From DATKDU01 sp035512595 (lineage in GTDB: Bacteria > Planctomycetota > Planctomycetia > Pirellulales > Pirellulaceae): a DNA stretch of 5,328 bases. The position numbers were made by a program, and so were the translations under genes. This document shows positions 4,407 through 5,328 of this stretch, piece by piece. The notes beneath the pieces are model-generated. The model was not told where the DNA came from. It searched no databases and worked only from the letters and a program-made list of their open reading frames with translations. Every line of letters starts with the position of its first letter. Positions within the stretch are counted from its first letter, which is position 1. The stretch covers positions 1 through 5,328 of the forward strand of contig DATKDU010000272.1 of the NCBI GenBank assembly GCA_035512595.1, written 5' to 3'.

Positions 4407-5328
4407 CTATCGCATCACCGTCCCATCCGCCGTGTCATATCCTGTGCCATAGATGCTCCCCGGGGCGGCCGTGCTGCCGGGCCGGTAGCTGCCGGGGGTG
4501 GAGGAAAGGGACGAAGGCAGAGTGGGTGCATCAAACGGCGCGGTCGAATTGCTGGGAGATGTCGTTGGCGTAGCGCTGGTTAGTGTCGGGCTGGTTGGCG
4601 GGCGAGTGCTGGAGGGGAGCGAGTACGGATTGGCGATCGCCTCTTGCGTCGGCGGAGCGGTCATCGCGCCGGCCGGATTGCCCGCGTCAGGCCCTTCGTA
4701 GGTTGTGGCCGGATCGTACAGCGGAGTGTCCGCCGTCGCCGCGGCAGGGTCGGTCATCGCGCCGGCCGAGTCGCTGGCAGGCGGAACGCCGTAGGCCGCC
4801 GAGGGATCAGGGAAAGCGTATTCGCTCGGCGAACCGGCGTCCTGGTAGATCGAGCCGGCGTCGCCCGCTGGAACCGCGCTGCCGGCGGCATCCGCCGCGC
4901 CATAACCACCCGCATTTGCATCCGGCGGCCCATACGGCTGGCTGGTGGCGTCCGCCGCGCGATTGTCGGCATACGCCCCTGGCGTGTACGGTTGTGAATA
5001 GGCTCCCGGCGTCACGCCAGGCTGCGGCTGCGCGGAACTGGCCAGGCCATACGGCCCGCCCGTTTGATAGCCGCCGGCGGGCGCCACCGAACTGTGCGGC
5101 TCGCTTTGCCAACCGGCCGGCTGCGTCCCGTAACCACCGGTGCCGGCTGATGTGCCTGCCGCGCCGCCGGCACTGGCGCCATAGGGACCGTCCTGCGCAC
5201 CCGTCGTGCCGCGGGCCGATGCCAGGCCGTTGGCGGCAGTCGGCGTTGCTCCGCTGGAGGGGGTGGGAACGCGCGTCGGCGGCCGGCTGACCGCCAGATC
5301 GGACGTGGAGCTTTCGGTGCTCCCCCAT
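4407..5328 (-). CDS. Low-complexity Pro/Ala/Gly/Ser/Thr/Tyr-rich protein, C-terminal part (N-terminus off the right edge)
   Basis: The minus frame is open from 5327 to a TAG at 4409-4407, giving 306 residues with no stop; the GTG at 5087 is internal and the true start lies beyond the window. The sequence has no predicted domain or membrane segment, and no Cys and no Lys at all. Tyrosines recur in short Gly/Pro settings (GPYG, GGYG, QPYG, AAYG, PYTPGAY, SIYGTGYD). GAMT appears twice (SAGAMTDP, PAGAMTAP). A Ser/Thr/Pro-rich stretch (roughly STRPPTSPTLTSATPTTSP) precedes the C-terminal PGSYRPGSTAAPGSIYG. Such tails are usually disordered and are seen on secreted or envelope proteins of planctomycetes; export cannot be judged without the N-terminus. 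Strong coding evidence is the long open frame with codon bias toward G/C. Function is unknown. Confidence 0.75.
   Translation of the reverse strand, partial: WGSTESSTSDLAVSRPPTRVPTPSSGATPTAANGLASARGTTGAQDGPYGASAGGAAGTSAGTGGYGTQPAGWQSEPHSSVAPAGGYQTGGPYGLASSAQPQPGVTPGAYSQPYTPGAYADNRAADATSQPYGPPDANAGGYGAADAAGSAVPAGDAGSIYQDAGSPSEYAFPDPSAAYGVPPASDSAGAMTDPAAATADTPLYDPATTYEGPDAGNPAGAMTAPPTQEAIANPYSLPSSTRPPTSPTLTSATPTTSPSNSTAPFDAPTLPSSLSSTPGSYRPGSTAAPGSIYGTGYDTADGTVMR

Noticed and set aside
4807..5328. Minus-strand frame starting at ATG 5328 (MGEHRKLHV...)
   Set aside because: It is rich in Arg, Trp and Cys and shifted by one base from the longer frame that runs from the edge to 4407; it has the look of an out-of-frame shadow.

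Overview
This 5.3-kb GC-rich window most likely comes from a planctomycete of the Pirellulales type. That is an inference. It rests on the large serine recombinase with a KRKPFDVFAERP-like tail, a small secreted DUF4177-like protein, a small 'MPKRSSKQK' protein, long Ala/Gly/Pro/Tyr-rich sequence, and intergenic palindromes built from TCATTGG and TGCATTCTGCA words. Shine-Dalgarno signals are weak or absent before two of the genes.

Region by region: (a) 1-1010 is the 3' two-thirds of a large serine recombinase gene whose 5' part lies off the left edge. Its stop codon falls inside a tRNA-Pro(GGG) gene on the opposite strand (992-1066), so this looks like the right boundary of an element integrated at a tRNA 3' end. 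A terminator-like hairpin for the tRNA sits inside the recombinase coding sequence. (b) 1176-1738 is a 563-bp segment bounded by perfect 15-bp inverted repeats. It holds a broken small gene and an unidentified, possibly transposase-derived, tail on the minus strand, and an apparently intact secreted DUF4177-like gene on the plus strand. The reading frames at the two ends both stop inside the inverted repeats. (c) 1795-3321 is a complete DASS/SLC13-type anion:sodium symporter. (d) 3355-3476 is an intergenic array of nested inverted repeats plus four 14-bp tandem repeats. (e) 3572-4327 is a short-chain dehydrogenase/reductase with a normal Ser-Tyr-Lys triad but Phe where the tetrad Asn is expected. 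(f) 4344-4395 is a strong hairpin between convergent genes. (g) 4407-5328 is the C-terminal part of a low-complexity Pro/Ala/Gly/Ser/Thr/Tyr-rich protein on the minus strand, running off the right edge.

The left third is mobile or accessory DNA next to a tRNA. The right two-thirds looks like ordinary chromosomal genes with no evident shared pathway or operon. I see no CRISPR array and no recognisable defence or biosynthetic system. The most unusual structure is the short inverted-repeat-bounded segment carrying a secreted-protein gene.
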